A stretch of DNA of 5,989 nt from Methanobrevibacter sp. (GTDB taxonomy: Archaea > Methanobacteriota > Methanobacteria > Methanobacteriales > Methanobacteriaceae), in assembly GCA_016291275.1 (NCBI GenBank), contig JAEEWY010000094.1, positions 1-5,989 of the forward strand. The letters run 5' to 3'. Both the position numbers and the translations under genes were made by a program. The notes beneath the pieces are model-generated. The model searched no databases and had not been told where the DNA came from. It was given only the letters and a program-made list of their open reading frames with translations. Numbering within the stretch: position 1 is the first letter of the stretch; each line of letters starts with the position of its first letter. Positions 5,844 to 5,989 of the stretch are shown here, piece after piece.

Positions 5844-5868
5844 AAATAATAGTTAATTTCTATTATTT
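5844..5868. promoter_or_regulatory. Inverted repeat in the popT promoter/leader, candidate operator
   Basis: Arms AAATAATAG (5844-5852) and CTATTATTT (5860-5868) are perfect 9-bp complements around seven bases. It lies 22 bp before the popT start and directly downstream of the TATA candidate at 5869-5878, so it spans the expected transcription start, where a repressor would block transcription. The same arms occur in the uvrA 3' hairpin. It may equally be a leader RNA hairpin or chance in A/T-rich DNA. Confidence 0.35.
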
Positions 5869-5878
5869 ATATTTATAA
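5869..5878 (-). promoter_or_regulatory. Candidate TATA box for popT
   Basis: On the minus strand TTATAAATAT resembles box A. A start site about 25 bases downstream would be near 5848, leaving a leader of about 26 nt that contains the GAGG ribosome binding site. An alternative A/T palindrome TTATATATAA at 5927-5936 would give a leader of about 80 nt. Many A/T-rich strings here could pass as TATA boxes. Confidence 0.35.
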
Positions 5879-5989
5879 TTTAATATTTATATTAGTTTTT
5901 GTAAGTTAAATAAAATATAATTAGAATTATATATAATATTCTTATAATATTTCTTATTAAAATTATTATTTTTTTAAATAGAGTGTTTA

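Noticed and set aside
5554..5844. Plus-strand open frame of 96 codons across the popT 5' end
   Set aside because: It is antisense to conserved DUF368 coding sequence and looks like no known protein.
5923..5942. AGAAT...ATTCT dyad around an A/T core
   Set aside because: Only 5-bp arms; the inner bases do not pair, and the core is a generic A/T palindrome.

Overview
The window looks like a piece of a mesophilic, very AT-rich methanogenic archaeon, most likely Methanobrevibacter or a close relative in the Methanobacteriaceae. The evidence is compositional and signal-based: intergenic DNA that is almost pure A/T, exact TTTATATA box A elements, GGTGA-type ribosome binding sites close to the start codon, oligo-T tracts after a gene, heavy AGA/AGG arginine use, and A/T-ending codons. 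No species is assigned because no marker gene is present.

Layout: 1-236 is a regulatory leader with three exact TTTATATA boxes and two palindromes built from the same half-site. 237-3140 (+) is a full-length bacterial-type uvrA, the damage-recognition ATPase of nucleotide excision repair. 3141-3240 is a convergent intergenic region containing a 12-bp-stem hairpin that begins inside the last uvrA codons, followed by T-tracts, three of them in a roughly 10-11 bp repeat. 3241-4908 (-) encodes an unrecognised 555-residue alpha-solenoid (HEAT/LRV-like, about 18 repeats of about 25 residues) with a short hydrophobic N-terminus and a Lys/Asp-rich linker. 4965-5822 (-) encodes a DUF368 membrane protein, the PopT family of polyprenyl-phosphate translocases. 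5823-5989 is its A/T-rich upstream region, with a TATA candidate and an inverted repeat placed like an operator.

How the genes relate: uvrA is convergent with the other two and has no functional link to them visible here. The DUF368 gene and the solenoid gene lie head to tail on the minus strand, 56 bp apart, and could be one transcript. DUF368 proteins recycle the lipid carrier used for surface glycan assembly, so the solenoid may be a cytoplasmic scaffold near the membrane, but this is inference from position and from its N-terminus only. All three genes have a ribosome binding site in the same register relative to ATG, which fixes the starts of uvrA (second of two adjacent ATGs) and of the solenoid gene (45 codons inside the longest open frame).

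The most interesting items are the unknown solenoid protein and its pairing with PopT, the paired palindromes in front of uvrA, and a 9-bp inverted-repeat arm shared exactly between the uvrA hairpin and the popT leader. No RNA genes, CRISPR arrays, insertion sequences or attachment sites were seen.
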